Of a stretch of DNA of 8,618 bases, positions 8,108 to 8,618 are shown piece after piece; within the stretch, counting starts at the first letter, position 1; every line of letters starts with the position of its first letter. The stretch spans positions 1 through 8,618 of the forward strand of contig CALGZV010000366.1 in the NCBI GenBank assembly GCA_937934385.1. The letters run 5' to 3'. The stretch comes from an uncultured Clostridia bacterium. Its GTDB lineage: Bacteria > Bacillota > Clostridia > Oscillospirales > CAG-272. A program made the translations under genes and the position numbers. The notes beneath the pieces were generated by a model, which saw only the letters and a list, made by a program, of their open reading frames with translations, made no database searches and was not told the DNA's origin.

Positions 8108-8618
8108 ACTGAGAGAACATAAGAAGCGTCTGCGCGATGAATATCTGACGCGCAGAAAAGCGCTTGAACCTAGGATAAAAAGAGTTATGGATGAGAAAAT
8201 ATGCAGCATCCTTACCTCTCTTGCTGCTTACCGATATGCCGATACTCTTCTTGTGTACTATCCTATGCCGGATGAAATAGACATAAAGCCGTTTATTGAA
8301 CATGCGTGGGCGGACGGAAAAAGTATTGCTTTTCCAAGGTGCAGACGGGAAAGCAGAAGCATGACTTTTCATATTGTATCATCTTTTGACGAGCTGTCCG
8401 AAGACGGAATGTTTGGCATTCCGGAGCCCATGTCCGATCTTCCCGTGTATGATCCCGAAAACAACCGTTTACAGCAGTCAGCATGTATAATTCCGGCTGT
8501 AATATATGATCGCAGCGGATACCGTATAGGATACGGAAAGGGATATTATGACCGGTATCTTCCGTCTTTTTCCGGTTCGAGAATCGGTGTTTGCTACAGT
8601 GGTTTTATCACAGATAAA
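8100..8618 (+). CDS. 5-formyltetrahydrofolate cyclo-ligase, N-terminal 173 residues (3' end outside window)
   Basis: The enzyme (MTHFS, YgfA-type) uses ATP to convert 5-formyl-THF to 5,10-methenyl-THF and so returns a storage or inhibitory folate to the one-carbon pool; FolD, also in this window, uses the same methenyl-THF. The frame is open from ATG 8100 to the window edge, giving 173 residues, most of a protein of about 180-200. Visible marks are the N-terminal basic helix with KKRLRDEYLTRRKAL (8-22), AFPRCR (77-82), FGIPEP (105-110) and the ATP/folate-site signature RIGYGKGYYDRYL (142-154), with Lys147 where many relatives have Gly. The start overlaps the DJ-1 stop by 8 nt, and a weak GGA lies about 9 nt upstream, so expression probably depends on translational coupling. 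Confidence 0.95.
   Translation, partial: MFELREHKKRLRDEYLTRRKALEPRIKRVMDEKICSILTSLAAYRYADTLLVYYPMPDEIDIKPFIEHAWADGKSIAFPRCRRESRSMTFHIVSSFDELSEDGMFGIPEPMSDLPVYDPENNRLQQSACIIPAVIYDRSGYRIGYGKGYYDRYLPSFSGSRIGVCYSGFITDK

Overview
The window looks like a chromosomal housekeeping segment from a Gram-positive member of the Clostridia, most likely a gut-type Oscillospiraceae/Ruminococcaceae lineage. This is inferred from the protein styles (a DacF-like carboxypeptidase, a low-GC Lgt C-terminus, two hypothetical proteins of a kind I associate with that family), AT-rich intergenic regions, consensus-like sigma-A promoters and AGGA-type ribosome binding sites. No mobile element, tRNA, rRNA, CRISPR array or phage gene is visible.

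Left half, all on the minus strand and read from right to left: a stand-alone class I/II PLP aminotransferase (5449-4259); a tryptophanyl-tRNA synthetase reading frame (4201-3074) whose C-terminal third is not TrpRS but the end of prolipoprotein diacylglyceryl transferase (Lgt); folD (3081-2203), which overlaps that chimera by 8 nt; and a strong hairpin terminator (2170-2136). A D-alanyl-D-alanine carboxypeptidase gene broken by one frameshift follows (1970-814), then pgi (glucose-6-phosphate isomerase), which has its own good promoter and runs off the left edge.

Right half, plus strand: a 385-nt divergent intergenic region carries back-to-back promoters and a long structured leader. It is followed by a membrane-anchored protein of unknown function (5835-6638) and a cysteine-rich, probably zinc-binding, protein of unknown function (6689-7360). 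Then come a DJ-1/PfpI family protein (7532-8107) and, overlapping it by 8 nt, 5-formyltetrahydrofolate cyclo-ligase (8100 to the right edge).

Functionally the window combines one-carbon/folate metabolism (folD and the cyclo-ligase, on opposite strands), central carbon metabolism (pgi), peptidoglycan trimming (dac), amino-acid transamination and tRNA charging. I do not see a defence or other dedicated multi-gene system. The most notable observations are the in-frame trpS::lgt chimera, which would leave neither enzyme intact, and the single-base break in dac. Two lesions in housekeeping genes within about 2.3 kb raise the question of real genome decay versus assembly or sequencing error. The least understood content is the pair of hypothetical genes and the long leader in front of them.
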